Assembly: GCA_018813685.1 (NCBI GenBank)
Contig: JAHJAV010000008.1
Coordinates: 1-33,981, forward strand
From: Nanobdellota archaeon
GTDB taxonomy: Archaea; Nanobdellota; Nanobdellia; Woesearchaeales; JACPBV01
Length of the DNA stretch: 33,981 bases
Direction of reading: 5' to 3'
Within the stretch, counting starts at the first letter, position 1, and every line of letters starts with the position of its first letter. Below, one piece after another: positions 6,948-15,382 of this stretch. A model generated the notes under the pieces. The model did not search any database. It worked only from the letters and a program-made list of their open reading frames with translations, and had not been told where the DNA came from. A program made the position numbers and the translations under genes.

Positions 6948-8054
6948 TTAATAACCTTCGAAAACAATCTTTTTCTTATCTTTTATCAGGACAGTTCCAG
7001 AGCCTTTTTTAACTTCACCGATAACCTGGGCTTTTTCTTTGAATTTTTCTGCAATAGAAACAGCTGAGTCAGCATAATGCCTATCCACAATCACAAAAAA
7101 ACCCTGACCCATATTGAATGTTGTGTACATCTTCTCATTGCTAAATCCGGATTCTTTTTGCATCAAGTCAAAAATAGGCAGTGGCTTTATTGGATTATTA
7201 ATTTCAAACTGCACTCCTTTAATCCTATTTAGATTCTTTAGCCCATAACCTGTATTATTGGCGCAGACTGCTTTCATCTGGGAAGCAATTGCAGCGACTG
7301 CTTTGCAATAGATCCTTGTCGGCTCTAATAATCTTTCACCGATTGTAGCTCCGTCAAACTTATCATCGACTCTAAACTTTCCAGCATACTTCTTTTTATG
7401 CTTGAGCCTTGTTTCAAAATCTCCGTTTAATAATTTTAACCTTAAATCAGTATAACCATTTGAATGTGGGCCAGAACTTTTTAGGGCAATTATCTTATCT
7501 CCAACTTTGACTTCACTATGAACATCTTTTTTTCTTACAAAACCCATCATCCCCCCTGCAATATCAAAGCCCATCCCTGCCTTAGTGCCTGATATCAATT
7601 CATCAACAGAAGCTGTCTCGCCTTTTCCTATGTTGATATGGATATCATTTCTTAATATATCTCCAACTTCAGACATCTCCAGCCCTTTTACAACTCCTTT
7701 CATCAAATCTCCAGCCAATCCTTTTTCAGCAAAATCAGACTGCACTGCAAAATAATCGATAAACAGGAAAGGAGCAACCTTACCCAAAGTAGCTAAATCA
7801 TTGGCAGACATTGCAACTAGATCAATGCCCACTGTGTCGTATTTTTCCATCACTTCAGCAAGTATCAATTTTGTGCCTACACCGTCAATAGAACATGCCA
7901 TATAGTGATTAGGAAACACTTCATCATTCTGGAAAAGCTCAGCAAACATTCCGTCAGAAATCGGCAACATATTCTGTTTTAGCTTAGCAGGTATGGCTTT
8001 CTTGATAGCAGAAACTGCTTTTGATTCTCTCTGCTGATAGTTTGTTTTATCCAT
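6948..8054 (-). CDS. purM: Phosphoribosylformylglycinamidine cyclo-ligase (AIR synthetase)
   Basis: 368 aa. Closes FGAM to AIR using ATP, step five of purine synthesis. Recognised by GIDLVAMSANDLATLG, the GVGTK loop near residue 60, SSGPHSNGYTDLR and GQGFFVIV. Somewhat longer than the usual ~345 aa. A TTTTATAAA box 27 bases upstream of the ATG and no Shine-Dalgarno fit a leaderless mRNA; this promoter overlaps the end of purB. Drives pyk downstream. All expected ATP-grasp-independent PurM motifs seem intact. Confidence 0.95.
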   Translation of the reverse strand: MDKTNYQQRESKAVSAIKKAIPAKLKQNMLPISDGMFAELFQNDEVFPNHYMACSIDGVGTKLILAEVMEKYDTVGIDLVAMSANDLATLGKVAPFLFIDYFAVQSDFAEKGLAGDLMKGVVKGLEMSEVGDILRNDIHINIGKGETASVDELISGTKAGMGFDIAGGMMGFVRKKDVHSEVKVGDKIIALKSSGPHSNGYTDLRLKLLNGDFETRLKHKKKYAGKFRVDDKFDGATIGERLLEPTRIYCKAVAAIASQMKAVCANNTGYGLKNLNRIKGVQFEINNPIKPLPIFDLMQKESGFSNEKMYTTFNMGQGFFVIVDRHYADSAVSIAEKFKEKAQVIGEVKKGSGTVLIKDKKKIVFEGY

Positions 8055-8096
8055 AGGAAAATAAAAATAAAGGGAGTTTATAAAAGTTGCTAAAAA

Positions 8097-9755
8097 TCAA
8101 TCTATCTTTAATTCCTTTTTCCAAAAGCTGCAGAGCTTCTCTACTTTTTTGCTGGAAATGCCTAAATAGTTCTCTGGGCTTTTCAGGATTTCAATCTGTT
8201 TTTTTGTGAATTTGGCTAAGTATGGCTCTATGCTTTTGTCTTTGAACAAAAGTTCTCTGAATGGTTTTCCTGTCTGCTGGCTTTTTAGGGTTAGTTCTCT
8301 GGTGTATTCGTGAGCATCCGGGTGGTTGTGGGCAGCTAACAATATGTATACTGGCTCTGCTGTTATCATCTCTTTGTTCATGTCGAAATTCTTTTTTAGG
8401 TTGTTTTTGTCTACAACTAATTTAGACATTGTCCTGTTTAGCCTATTTATTGAGGTGTAGAGCCCTGCTAAGATTTCTGGGATGAACCTTGATGTTGCAG
8501 AGTTGGTTAAGTCTCTCTGGTGCTCGCATATCTGGTCCATGTATAAGGTGTTCATCCTGGGCATGAATTCTTTCCACATAGATTTTACATTTTCAAAGTT
8601 AATTGGATTTCTTTTGTGAGGCATTGTTGAAGAGCCTACTTGTTTTGCTTCAAAGAATTCACCAACTTCACCTATCTCTGATCTTTGTAAGTGCCTCATA
8701 TCATCTGCTAGATTTGCCAGGACGCCAAAACAGCTTGTTACTGAATGGATGAAGTCAGCCATGTATTCTGCTTCAACTACTTGTGTAGAGATTGGAGAGG
8801 GTTTTAGCTTTAATTCCTTTAATACATCTGCTTCAAAGCTTTCTGGGTCTTCAAAGAATAATGATGATGCATTGTAAGCACCTACTGCTCCTGCTATTTT
8901 TCCCCTTAAGTTGTTAGCTGTTCTTTGTATTGCTTTTATCCTTGTCCCTAATCTTGAAACATATTGGGCGATTGCAAAGCCAAATGTGATAGGCTCAGCG
9001 TGCTGACCGTGGGTTCTTCCTATCTGCAATGTGTTTTTTTCTCTTAGTGCTAAATGGATTAGTGTTCTTTCTAGGTTAGTTATTGCTGGGATTAGGGTGT
9101 CATTGGAGAATTCTTTGAATCTTGCAGCATCTGCTGTGCAGATTATATCGTGAGATGTAGTTGTGAAATGAACATATGGCTTTGCTTTGTCAGAAACTCT
9201 ATTTCTTATTGAGTTTGCTAAAGCTCTGATGTTGTGTTTTATCCTGTCTTCTTCTTTGTAGACTTCCTGAGCTGTTACTTGAGTAGAGGCTGCTTGGACT
9301 TCGTTTGCAACTGATTTTGAGCAGATGCCTTTTTTAGCTAGTGTTCTTGTTAATGCTGCTTCTACTCTTGCTAAGTATCTTACTGCGCCTTCTTCAGACA
9401 GGTAAGGCTTTAGCTTTTGTTTTGTCTTTTCATCTCTTCCATAATATCTGTAGTCTAATGGGGAGATGTTTTCAAATAATGGGATCGTTTCTTCTTTTTC
9501 TTCTGGTTGTTTGGTTTCCATGAGGTTTTCTATGTTCTTTAGGAGGTTGTTGTTTTTGTTTAATTTTATTATTTTTCTGTTTTTATCCTGTATTTCATTT
9601 ATTATATTATGTTTTTTGAATATCTGGATTGTTTGATGGACTTTTGCTGGACTTATCTTTAATCGTTCAGCTATTTCTCTTATGTGCAATGATTCTTTTT
9701 CCAATAGGTTTAGAATTTCAATGTTCTTTTTTGTAAAGATTTTAGTTATTTCCAT
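8097..9755 (-). CDS. purB: Adenylosuccinate lyase with an N-terminal helix-turn-helix domain
   Basis: 552 aa from ATG 9755; the track start at 9788 is unlikely because GAGGTGGCTAAATATG puts a strong Shine-Dalgarno seven bases before 9755 and a TATA box further upstream. Residues ~1-75 form a winged helix (ILNLLEKESLHIREIAERLKISPAKVHQ), then a charged linker, then the full lyase from ~90. The fumarase-superfamily signature SSTMPHKRNPINFENV is present, as are GRTHGQHAEP and TTSHDI. The enzyme splits SAICAR to AICAR and adenylosuccinate to AMP. The usual protein is ~430-480 aa with no HTH, so this may be an enzyme that also binds DNA (inference). Confidence 0.93.
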   Translation of the reverse strand: MEITKIFTKKNIEILNLLEKESLHIREIAERLKISPAKVHQTIQIFKKHNIINEIQDKNRKIIKLNKNNNLLKNIENLMETKQPEEKEETIPLFENISPLDYRYYGRDEKTKQKLKPYLSEEGAVRYLARVEAALTRTLAKKGICSKSVANEVQAASTQVTAQEVYKEEDRIKHNIRALANSIRNRVSDKAKPYVHFTTTSHDIICTADAARFKEFSNDTLIPAITNLERTLIHLALREKNTLQIGRTHGQHAEPITFGFAIAQYVSRLGTRIKAIQRTANNLRGKIAGAVGAYNASSLFFEDPESFEADVLKELKLKPSPISTQVVEAEYMADFIHSVTSCFGVLANLADDMRHLQRSEIGEVGEFFEAKQVGSSTMPHKRNPINFENVKSMWKEFMPRMNTLYMDQICEHQRDLTNSATSRFIPEILAGLYTSINRLNRTMSKLVVDKNNLKKNFDMNKEMITAEPVYILLAAHNHPDAHEYTRELTLKSQQTGKPFRELLFKDKSIEPYLAKFTKKQIEILKSPENYLGISSKKVEKLCSFWKKELKID

Positions 9756-9827
9756 ATTTAGCCACCTCAGTAAGAATAAATCGTTCATTATTTATAAACT
9801 TTTCTATATTTTAGTATGTAATGTTTA

Positions 9828-10586
9828 CTATTTAAGAACACTTAGAATCTTGTTATGAATTTTTCCATTTGTTGCAATATAGTCCTTTATTTCTGGAGTC
9901 CATCTCTTTCCGTTTAAATCAGTTACCTTTCCGCCTGCTTCTTCGACCATGAGTAAAACAGCAGAGTGGTCCCATATGTTGCTTTTGAAATCAATATTGA
10001 TGCCTGCTTTGCCTTCTGCTATCAGAATGTTGTTATATACTGCAACTCCATAACTTCTTGTTCTCCATGTTGATTTTGCAAGTTTTTTTAGGATGTTTAT
10101 CTTCATGTCTGTATCTTCTCTTAGCTTAGCGTCGAATATAAGAAGGCATTTTTTTAGGTCTGTTTCATTATTTACCCTTAGTTTTTTTCCATTGCAGAAG
10201 AAACCCTTGCCTTTTTCTGCATAATAAAGTCTTTTTAATGCAGGCATATAGACTACGCCCAGGATAATCTCTTTTTGGTATTGGAGTGCTATAGAACTTC
10301 CGAACAGGGGGTTGTCCATTATGAAGTTGTGAGTGCCGTCTAATGGATCTATAATCCATCTGTAATCAGAGTGTTTATTGCTGCTCCCCATCTCTTCACA
10401 GATAATATCATGGTTAGGGAATTCTTTTAGGATTATGCTTCTTATCTTTTTGGTGCTTTCTATGTCTGCTTTTGTGACATAGCTGTTATCTGCTTTTTCT
10501 TTTTTCTTTATATCTTTACAGAAATATCTTAATTGTATCCTTGCTGCTGCTTTTGCTGCTTTTAGCGCTATTTGTCTGAAAGTCAT
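9828..10586 (-). CDS. Inositol monophosphatase / fructose-1,6-bisphosphatase family phosphatase
   Basis: 252 aa. Metal-binding motifs of the family: the acidic EEMGSSN at ~65, WIIDPLDGTHNF at ~80 and IWDHSAVLLMVEEAGGKV at ~205. Archaeal members hydrolyse inositol-1-phosphate, fructose-1,6-bisphosphate or NADP(H); which applies here cannot be told. The track uses TTG 10592, but ATG 10586 lies 26 bases from a TTTAAATAA box, fitting a leaderless start. Lies upstream of purB on the same strand; purB has its own promoter in the 72-base gap between the two start-stop points. Confidence 0.9.
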   Translation of the reverse strand: MTFRQIALKAAKAAARIQLRYFCKDIKKKEKADNSYVTKADIESTKKIRSIILKEFPNHDIICEEMGSSNKHSDYRWIIDPLDGTHNFIMDNPLFGSSIALQYQKEIILGVVYMPALKRLYYAEKGKGFFCNGKKLRVNNETDLKKCLLIFDAKLREDTDMKINILKKLAKSTWRTRSYGVAVYNNILIAEGKAGINIDFKSNIWDHSAVLLMVEEAGGKVTDLNGKRWTPEIKDYIATNGKIHNKILSVLK

Positions 10587-10671
10587 AATCAAAGAACAAA
10601 GAACTAATTATTTAAATGTTTAGTTTTTGCATTTATCTTCACCCCTTTTTGTGGCTTAAAATAAAAACATA

Positions 10672-10707
10672 AGATTTAAATACTACTTAGTATTACTTAG
10701 TTATACT
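10672..10707 (+). promoter_or_regulatory. Promoter and direct-repeat operator of the RHH gene
   Basis: GATTTAAATAC is a TATA-like box about 30 bases before the ATG. Immediately downstream, TACTTAGTAT (10684) and TACTTAGTTA (10694) form a tandem 10-bp direct repeat, one helical turn apart. Ribbon-helix-helix proteins commonly bind such tandem sites as dimers of dimers, so autoregulation is a reasonable inference. Confidence 0.55.
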
Positions 10708-10962
10708 ATGGAAGCAGTAAGCTTAAAGTTAGAGGATACATTTTTGAAAGACATAGAAAAGTCTATGAAAAGGAATAGATATACAACTAAAACAGAGTTT
10801 ATTAGAGAGGCAATAAGGGATAAAATAAGGGATTTGGAAAAAGAGGAAGCCTTGCTTAGAGTGAGAAAATTATATGGCGCATCAAAAAGAAAAACAACTG
10901 ATGAAGAGCTTCATAAATCAGGGGAAAAAGCTTTCGAAGAATTAGAGAAAGAGCTTAAATAA
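10708..10962 (+). CDS. Ribbon-helix-helix (CopG/ParD-like) antitoxin-type protein
   Basis: 84 aa. Residues 1-45 show the RHH fold: a short beta strand EAVSLKLED, then helices separated by the RYTTKTEFIREAIRDKI turn. The rest is charged and helical, typical of a toxin-binding tail. The only nearby toxin-like gene is the PIN protein that converges on it, with 3' ends overlapping by eight bases. Tail-to-tail pairing is not the usual toxin-antitoxin layout, so the partnership is unproven; it may equally be a lone regulator. Confidence 0.8.
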   Translation: MEAVSLKLEDTFLKDIEKSMKRNRYTTKTEFIREAIRDKIRDLEKEEALLRVRKLYGASKRKTTDEELHKSGEKAFEELEKELK

Positions 10963-11362
10963 AATCTTCTGGTTTTTTAGCAGTTGTAATGTCCTTTAGC
11001 TGTTCAAAATGAGGATCTGTTGCTATTAATTGCAGATTATTGTCTCTAGCCAATACCGCATGAAGTGCATCTTTTTTAGGAATATTTCTTTGCCTAGCTA
11101 ATTTCCTCGCTTCTTCAATTTGTTCTCTATAAATATGGGCATGTTTTATGTTTTTTGGCTTAGCTATGCTTAGAATTGAATTGATGTTGTCATTAGTATA
11201 TCCAAGATTTTTGAATTCTTTAACATTCAAATCAGAATAATCTATCTTAAAATCATCTTCAATAATCTTAATAATCAATCTCAAAGCTAGCTCTCCATTC
11301 CTCCCTCTTTTTTCATGAAAATCTAACCAAATTGAAGTGTCAAAATAAAACTCATCAGCCAT
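10955..11362 (-). CDS. PIN-domain protein (VapC-like), downstream of purC
   Basis: 135 aa. PIN acidic residues seen in FYFDTSIWLDFHE (residue ~8), an acidic residue in NVKEFKNLG, IPKKDALHAVLA and LIATDPHFEQL, so the nuclease site looks intact. Such proteins cut RNA, usually as toxins. The ATG overlaps the purC stop by one base (TAATG), so it is translated with purC. No VapB-type gene lies upstream; an RHH gene converges downstream. Confidence 0.85.
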   Translation of the reverse strand: MADEFYFDTSIWLDFHEKRGRNGELALRLIIKIIEDDFKIDYSDLNVKEFKNLGYTNDNINSILSIAKPKNIKHAHIYREQIEEARKLARQRNIPKKDALHAVLARDNNLQLIATDPHFEQLKDITTAKKPEDFI

Positions 11363-12330
11363 TATAAATATCCATTTCCCTCTAGATTCTTTTCAATCCT
11401 TCCAGAAACATCCCCAACATTAGCCTTAAACTCCTTTCCAGTTATCATCTCATACAACTTAATATATCTTTTACTTAACTCAACTACTAATTCCTTAGGA
11501 GCCTCTGGCAATTCTTTATCCTTATAAGGGTCGCAATGTTTCTTAAACCATAAGCGTAGAAATTCTTTATCAATATTCTCTGGTTCTTCTCCTTTGTTTA
11601 ATCTTTCATTGTAAGTTGATTTTATCCAGAATCTGCTTGAGTCTGGGGTGTGGATCTCATCTATGAGGTAGATGTTTCCTTTTTCGTCATGGCCAAATTC
11701 ATATTTTGTGTCTACTAAAATTAATCCGTTCTTTTCAGCTATTTCTGTTCCCCTTTGGAATAGTTTTAAAGCTTTGTCTGCGACAAAGTCCCATTGTTCC
11801 TGGGTCATCAGGTTTCTTTTTACAATCTCTTTTGCTGAGATTTTTTCATCGTGCTCATCTGATTTTGTAGTTGGAGTTAAGATTGGCTTTTCGAACTTCT
11901 GGTTTTTCTTAAGGCCTTCTGGCAGAGTATTTCCGCAGAAGTTTCTTTCTCCTTTTTCATAGGCTGTCCATGCAGCTGTGCTTGTGACGCCTGTGATATA
12001 ACCCCTTACTACAACCTCAACTGGGAATACTTTTAGTTTTTTGCAGACTACTACATTAGGGTCCGGCATTTCTATGACATGATTTTGAATTATATCTTTA
12101 GTGTGATCAAACCAGAATCCAGATGTCTGTGTCAAGACTTGTCCTTTGAATGGGATATTCGCTAAGTTTCTATCAAAAGCAGACTGCCTGTCTGTTGAGA
12201 TCAAGAAAAGGTTTTTCTCTCCGACATAGACATCTCTCACTTTGCCCTTATATTTATTGCCTAGTTTTGGAAGATCAGTTTCTTTAAGTGTAAATTCTAT
12301 CTGTTCTTTTATTATATCGTCAGATAACAT
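11362..12330 (-). CDS. purC: SAICAR synthetase
   Basis: 322 aa from ATG 12330 (track uses the preceding TTG). Joins aspartate to CAIR with ATP. Motifs: GKVRDVYVGEKNLFLISTDRQSAFD, EVVVRGYITG, PTTKSDEHDE, LVDTKYEFG and LIDEIHTPDSSRFW. It is the long PurC form (~300 aa). GGAGGG lies seven bases before the ATG, and the ATG overlaps the vapC stop as TGATG. No separate promoter is visible, so purC appears to depend on transcription from the vapBC promoter or read-through from purE, an odd link between toxin control and purine supply. Confidence 0.95.
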   Translation of the reverse strand: MLSDDIIKEQIEFTLKETDLPKLGNKYKGKVRDVYVGEKNLFLISTDRQSAFDRNLANIPFKGQVLTQTSGFWFDHTKDIIQNHVIEMPDPNVVVCKKLKVFPVEVVVRGYITGVTSTAAWTAYEKGERNFCGNTLPEGLKKNQKFEKPILTPTTKSDEHDEKISAKEIVKRNLMTQEQWDFVADKALKLFQRGTEIAEKNGLILVDTKYEFGHDEKGNIYLIDEIHTPDSSRFWIKSTYNERLNKGEEPENIDKEFLRLWFKKHCDPYKDKELPEAPKELVVELSKRYIKLYEMITGKEFKANVGDVSGRIEKNLEGNGYL

Positions 12331-12728
12331 CAATATCCCTCCACTTTAATTTCTTTTATCCTTTCAAAATGATCTTTATTTTGGGTTATAATTGTATCAC
12401 AGCCATTTGCAATCATGGTTCCTGCAATCATAGAGTCAGTACTTTCTATTTCTCTTCCATTAAGAATGAGATTTGCATTTATTCTTGCTGAATTAATACA
12501 GGCTGTTTCATTAAAATCCAATATTTCTATTCTATCTAGGATAAGTTTAGCTTTTTCAGAGAATTTTTGTTGATCTTTTTGCCCTCTTAAAAAAGCACCT
12601 AATAATATCTCATATATGTTTATCCTTGTAGTGGCAATATTGTTTGAGTTGAGGTTTTCTATTTTTTTAACTGCCTCTTTCTTATTTCTTAATAAATCCA
12701 CTAAAAAAGAAGTATCTAAGCATATCAT
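12330..12728 (-). CDS. vapC: VapC-type PIN-domain toxin
   Basis: 132 aa. Classic VapC: MICLDTSFLVDLLR with the first aspartate, YEILLGAF with the glutamate, ESTDSMIAG with the third acid and TQNKDHFERI at the end. The family cleaves tRNA or rRNA. Starts inside the end of vapB with an ATGA overlap and ends overlapping purC by one base, so vapB, vapC and purC are translationally linked. Confidence 0.92.
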   Translation of the reverse strand: MICLDTSFLVDLLRNKKEAVKKIENLNSNNIATTRINIYEILLGAFLRGQKDQQKFSEKAKLILDRIEILDFNETACINSARINANLILNGREIESTDSMIAGTMIANGCDTIITQNKDHFERIKEIKVEGY

Positions 12729-12982
12729 AATCCATTTACCTTCTCTAACAATTTTTTAGTGCTGCTTTTTCTGTTTTTTATTATCTCTTTTTTCATGTCT
12801 TCTGCTTCTTTATCAGTTAGTAGGCTATCCCACAGTCCTGCACACTCCAGTACTGCCTCTTTACCCCCTCTTCTGTTTTTACTAAGATTTCTAATTGCAT
12901 CAGAGAAACTTTCATCTTTTTTCTTCAGCCTATTCAGCATATTATAGGCGTCTTCCATTATGGTTATAGTTTTTGTTGCCAT
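12725..12982 (-). CDS. vapB: VapB-type antitoxin
   Basis: 85 aa. MATKTITIMEDAYNMLNRLKKKDESFSDAIRNL is the N-terminal domain of the archaeal VapB (DUF217/PF02697) family; the tail (LLTDKEAEDMKKEI...) is the charged toxin-wrapping segment. It neutralises VapC and normally represses the operon. Leaderless: TTTAAATA lies 28 bases upstream of the ATG, over the last bases of purE. Confidence 0.9.
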   Translation of the reverse strand: MATKTITIMEDAYNMLNRLKKKDESFSDAIRNLSKNRRGGKEAVLECAGLWDSLLTDKEAEDMKKEIIKNRKSSTKKLLEKVNGL

Positions 12983-13013
12983 AAGTGTATGTGTACACGT
13001 ACTTGTATTTAAA
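12983..13013 (-). promoter_or_regulatory. vapBC(-purC) promoter with GTGTACAC palindrome
   Basis: On the minus strand: TTTAAATA, then AAGTACGTGTACACATACACTT ending at the vapB ATG. The perfect palindrome GTGTACAC (12991-12998) lies between TATA box and start, the expected place for a VapB operator. As purC has no visible promoter of its own, this site may control it too. Confidence 0.6.
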
Positions 13014-13018
13014 GCTTT

Positions 13019-13801
13019 CTACACTGATCTGATTTCCATGTCGCTTTGGTTTACTTTTTCTTTTTGTCTTTCTCTGTATCTGTTTAGTTTTAGAGTGTAT
13101 TTGTCGTTTGTGTTCATTATTTCTATAGCAGCTAAAGCGGCGTTTCTTCCATTGTTTAGGCCTACCCACAAGCCATGCCTGCTGTGCTTTAATACGTTTA
13201 AGGCAGCTTCTGCTTTGTCATCATCTTTCATTGATAATGGGCAGTAGATGACTAGCTGGTCTTTTTCAGGAATGTTTTCATCTAAGGATACAAATTGTAT
13301 ATTGATGCTGTCATTGTCACATGATTCTGATTCATTTGGGGCAATTTCAAATTCACTTAGTATTTCTTTTGCTTTTTTTAGAGCATCATTAGGCGATTTG
13401 CTTACTAGGTTTATTGACAGATAAGGTTTTAGCAGCTTTACTGCGTTTTTTACAGCTATATCTACTTGGCCAACTCCTACGCTTAATACAGGGATTCCAG
13501 GCGGCATTTGCATGATTGATAATAAGGCATCTAGGCCTTCATAGCTGCCATGGCATGGAACTCCTATAATCGGTTTTATTGTTTTAGAAGCTACTACTCC
13601 GGGTAAAGCTGCTGACAATCCAGCACCTGCAATTATTACTTTGCAGTCTGTTTTTATTATCTCGAAAAGCTCTTCTGGAGTCCTATGAGCAGAACTAATG
13701 CGCATCTCAACACTGACATTGCGTTTCTTCAGGCCTTTTACTATCTCCTTGTATACAGGCGCATCTGATTTAGAACCGAAAACAACCAATACATCTGGCA
13801 T
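13019..13801 (-). CDS. purE: AIR carboxylase / N5-CAIR mutase with a C-terminal half-repeat
   Basis: 260 aa against ~165 for a standard PurE. Residues 1-~150 are complete: VFGSKSDAP, SSAHRTPEEL, IIAGAGLSAALPGV, GVPCHG, IMQMPPGIPV. Residues ~185-260 (VIYCPLSM..., then VGLNNGRNAALAAIEIMNT) resemble the last third of a second PurE domain, so this looks like a tandem duplication whose second copy has lost its active-site half. Forms CAIR for PurC. Own promoter (TATATAAA near 13840) and GGGGTGAAGTATAATG ribosome site. No purK in the window. Confidence 0.9.
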   Translation of the reverse strand: MPDVLVVFGSKSDAPVYKEIVKGLKKRNVSVEMRISSAHRTPEELFEIIKTDCKVIIAGAGLSAALPGVVASKTIKPIIGVPCHGSYEGLDALLSIMQMPPGIPVLSVGVGQVDIAVKNAVKLLKPYLSINLVSKSPNDALKKAKEILSEFEIAPNESESCDNDSINIQFVSLDENIPEKDQLVIYCPLSMKDDDKAEAALNVLKHSRHGLWVGLNNGRNAALAAIEIMNTNDKYTLKLNRYRERQKEKVNQSDMEIRSV

Positions 13802-13859
13802 TATACTTCACCCCTAAGGAAATAGCAATCATTTTAGTTTATATACTTTTTGGATTTTA

Positions 13860-14046
13860 GTATAAGGTAAGCGCCTTCAAAATTCTCGATGGAGTTGTGA
13901 AGGGAGCTGCGTTTCCGTAGTCTCGGAAATTAGAGATTTCTGAGATCTCCAAAATGCATAGCATTTTCGAGAGGAGCAACCCCTCGCAACGCTCGTCGAT
14001 AACAATCACTTAATAGAATTTTGACCTTATGGCGCTTACCTTATAC
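13860..14046. repeat. Structured ~187-bp repeat element, copy 1
   Basis: Ends are a perfect 16-bp inverted repeat GTATAAGGTAAGCGCC / GGCGCTTACCTTATAC, followed inward by TCAAAATTCT / AGAATTTTGA. The interior folds into CTCGGAAATT-AGA-GATTTCTGAG, AAAATGC-ATA-GCATTTT and a GAGG/CCTC stem. The interior is nearly identical to copy 2 (19506-19692), but the outer arm is different while still self-complementary. Lies between folC and the purE promoter. Could be a non-coding RNA or a non-autonomous mobile element; no coding capacity is evident. Confidence 0.85.
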
Positions 14047-14056
14047 GGATTTTATG

Positions 14057-15238
14057 TTAAATAACTTCACCAACTAAATAGATAGAGCCTGTGATCAGTA
14101 TTAGGTCGTCTTTACCTGCTTGTTTCGTTGCATAGGCCAATGCTTTTTTTATATCTGGGATTACTATATTTTCTTTTTCTGTCTCTTTTGCCAGGATATC
14201 TGGGTCTAGTGCTCTTGGTATCTTTGGCTTTACGAATATTATCTTGTTTATTAGGGGTGTTAAAACATCTAACATCTTTTTATGGTCTTTGTCTTTTAGG
14301 ACTCCAAAAATTAAGAAGACTTTTTTGTAGTTCTTTTTTATCTTTAACAGTTCTTTTTTAAGTGCTTTTATTGCTGAAGGATTATGGGCGCAATCTACAA
14401 GGGTGTTTTTAGATATGAATTCCAATCTTCCAGGCCATGTTGTCTTTAATAGTCCGGTTTTTATGGATTCTTGTTTTATTTTTAAGTTATAATGGTTGTT
14501 TAATACTTTGATGGTTTCTGATGCTATAGAAGCATTTGTTTTCTGGAAGTCTCCGTTTAATCTTAAGGGAAACTCAGTTAATGGATTATTGACAGTGAAT
14601 ACTTCAGAGTTTCGTTCTTTTGCTGCTTTTTTGATTACGTTTAATGCAGGGCCTTCTGCAGCTGTTATTATGGGGATGTTGGTTTTTATTATTCCAGCTT
14701 TTTCAGAGGCTATTTTTTCAATAGTATCTCCTAAATAATCCTGGTGCTCTAAACCTATGTTAGTGATGATTGAAACTAATGGGGTGATTATGTTTGTTGC
14801 ATCTAGCTTTCCTCCTAAGCCGACTTCACAAACTAAGTAATCTACTTTCTTTTCCTTGAAGTAGAGGAATGCTAATGCTGTTACAACCTCAAAGAAGGTT
14901 TGATCTGTGATGAATGGCTTGAGCTTTTCAAGATAATATACTAACTCCTGCTCTGATATCATCTTTTTGTTTATTGTGAAACGCTCTCTGAATTCTTTTA
15001 GGTGAGGGGATATATACATTCCAACTTTGTATCCTGCTTCTTTTAGTATTGATGAGAGCATTGCACAGACAGAGCCTTTTCCGTTTGTTCCTGCGACGTG
15101 TATTATTTTTAGGGATTTTTCTGGGCTGTTTAATTTTTTAAGAAGAATCTTCATATTTTCCAGGCTAAGGTTAAAGCTGCCCTTATGCTCAGAGCCTTTT
15201 AAGTTGTAGATGAAGTTTAGGGTTTGTTTGTAGTTCAT
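14057..15238 (-). CDS. folC: Folylpolyglutamate synthase / dihydrofolate synthase
   Basis: 393 aa Mur-ligase family enzyme adding glutamate to folates with ATP. P-loop VAGTNGKGSVCAMLSSIL, YISPHLKEFRERF, GLGGKLDATN and GLEHQDYLGDTIEKIASEKAGI are all present; the C-terminal ligase domain begins at ~270 (DCAHNPSAIKAL). Slightly shorter than E. coli FolC. A TTTATTAATA box 28 bases before the ATG and no Shine-Dalgarno fit a leaderless start. Placed between purH and purE, it keeps the folate cofactors of PurN and PurH in the polyglutamate form. Confidence 0.93.
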   Translation of the reverse strand: MNYKQTLNFIYNLKGSEHKGSFNLSLENMKILLKKLNSPEKSLKIIHVAGTNGKGSVCAMLSSILKEAGYKVGMYISPHLKEFRERFTINKKMISEQELVYYLEKLKPFITDQTFFEVVTALAFLYFKEKKVDYLVCEVGLGGKLDATNIITPLVSIITNIGLEHQDYLGDTIEKIASEKAGIIKTNIPIITAAEGPALNVIKKAAKERNSEVFTVNNPLTEFPLRLNGDFQKTNASIASETIKVLNNHYNLKIKQESIKTGLLKTTWPGRLEFISKNTLVDCAHNPSAIKALKKELLKIKKNYKKVFLIFGVLKDKDHKKMLDVLTPLINKIIFVKPKIPRALDPDILAKETEKENIVIPDIKKALAYATKQAGKDDLILITGSIYLVGEVI

Positions 15239-15316
15239 AATGAGCTAATAAAAAAGAAGATATTAATAAAGTTAGTGCTTAAATAACCTTACACCAGAGA
15301 AAACCATAGCTATCAG

Positions 15317-15368
15317 CTTTTTTTCTTACGAAAAAAACCTGGGAAAAAGTAAGGAATCCTTCGGATTC
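15317..15368. repeat. Two hairpins between purH and folC
   Basis: TTTTTTTC-TTAC-GAAAAAAA (15318-15337) and GAATCC-TTC-GGATTC (15354-15368). Both are perfect stems with 4- and 3-base loops. They lie between the purH stop and the folC promoter on the minus strand, in the position of a transcript end. Confidence 0.6.
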
Positions 15369-15382
15369 AAATGCCCTGGCAA

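Noticed and set aside
12942-13169. 75-aa minus-strand ORF and other long ORF-track frames over purE, purH, folC and gyrB
   Set aside because: They overlap well-recognised genes in other frames and have low-complexity or atypical composition; treated as shadows.
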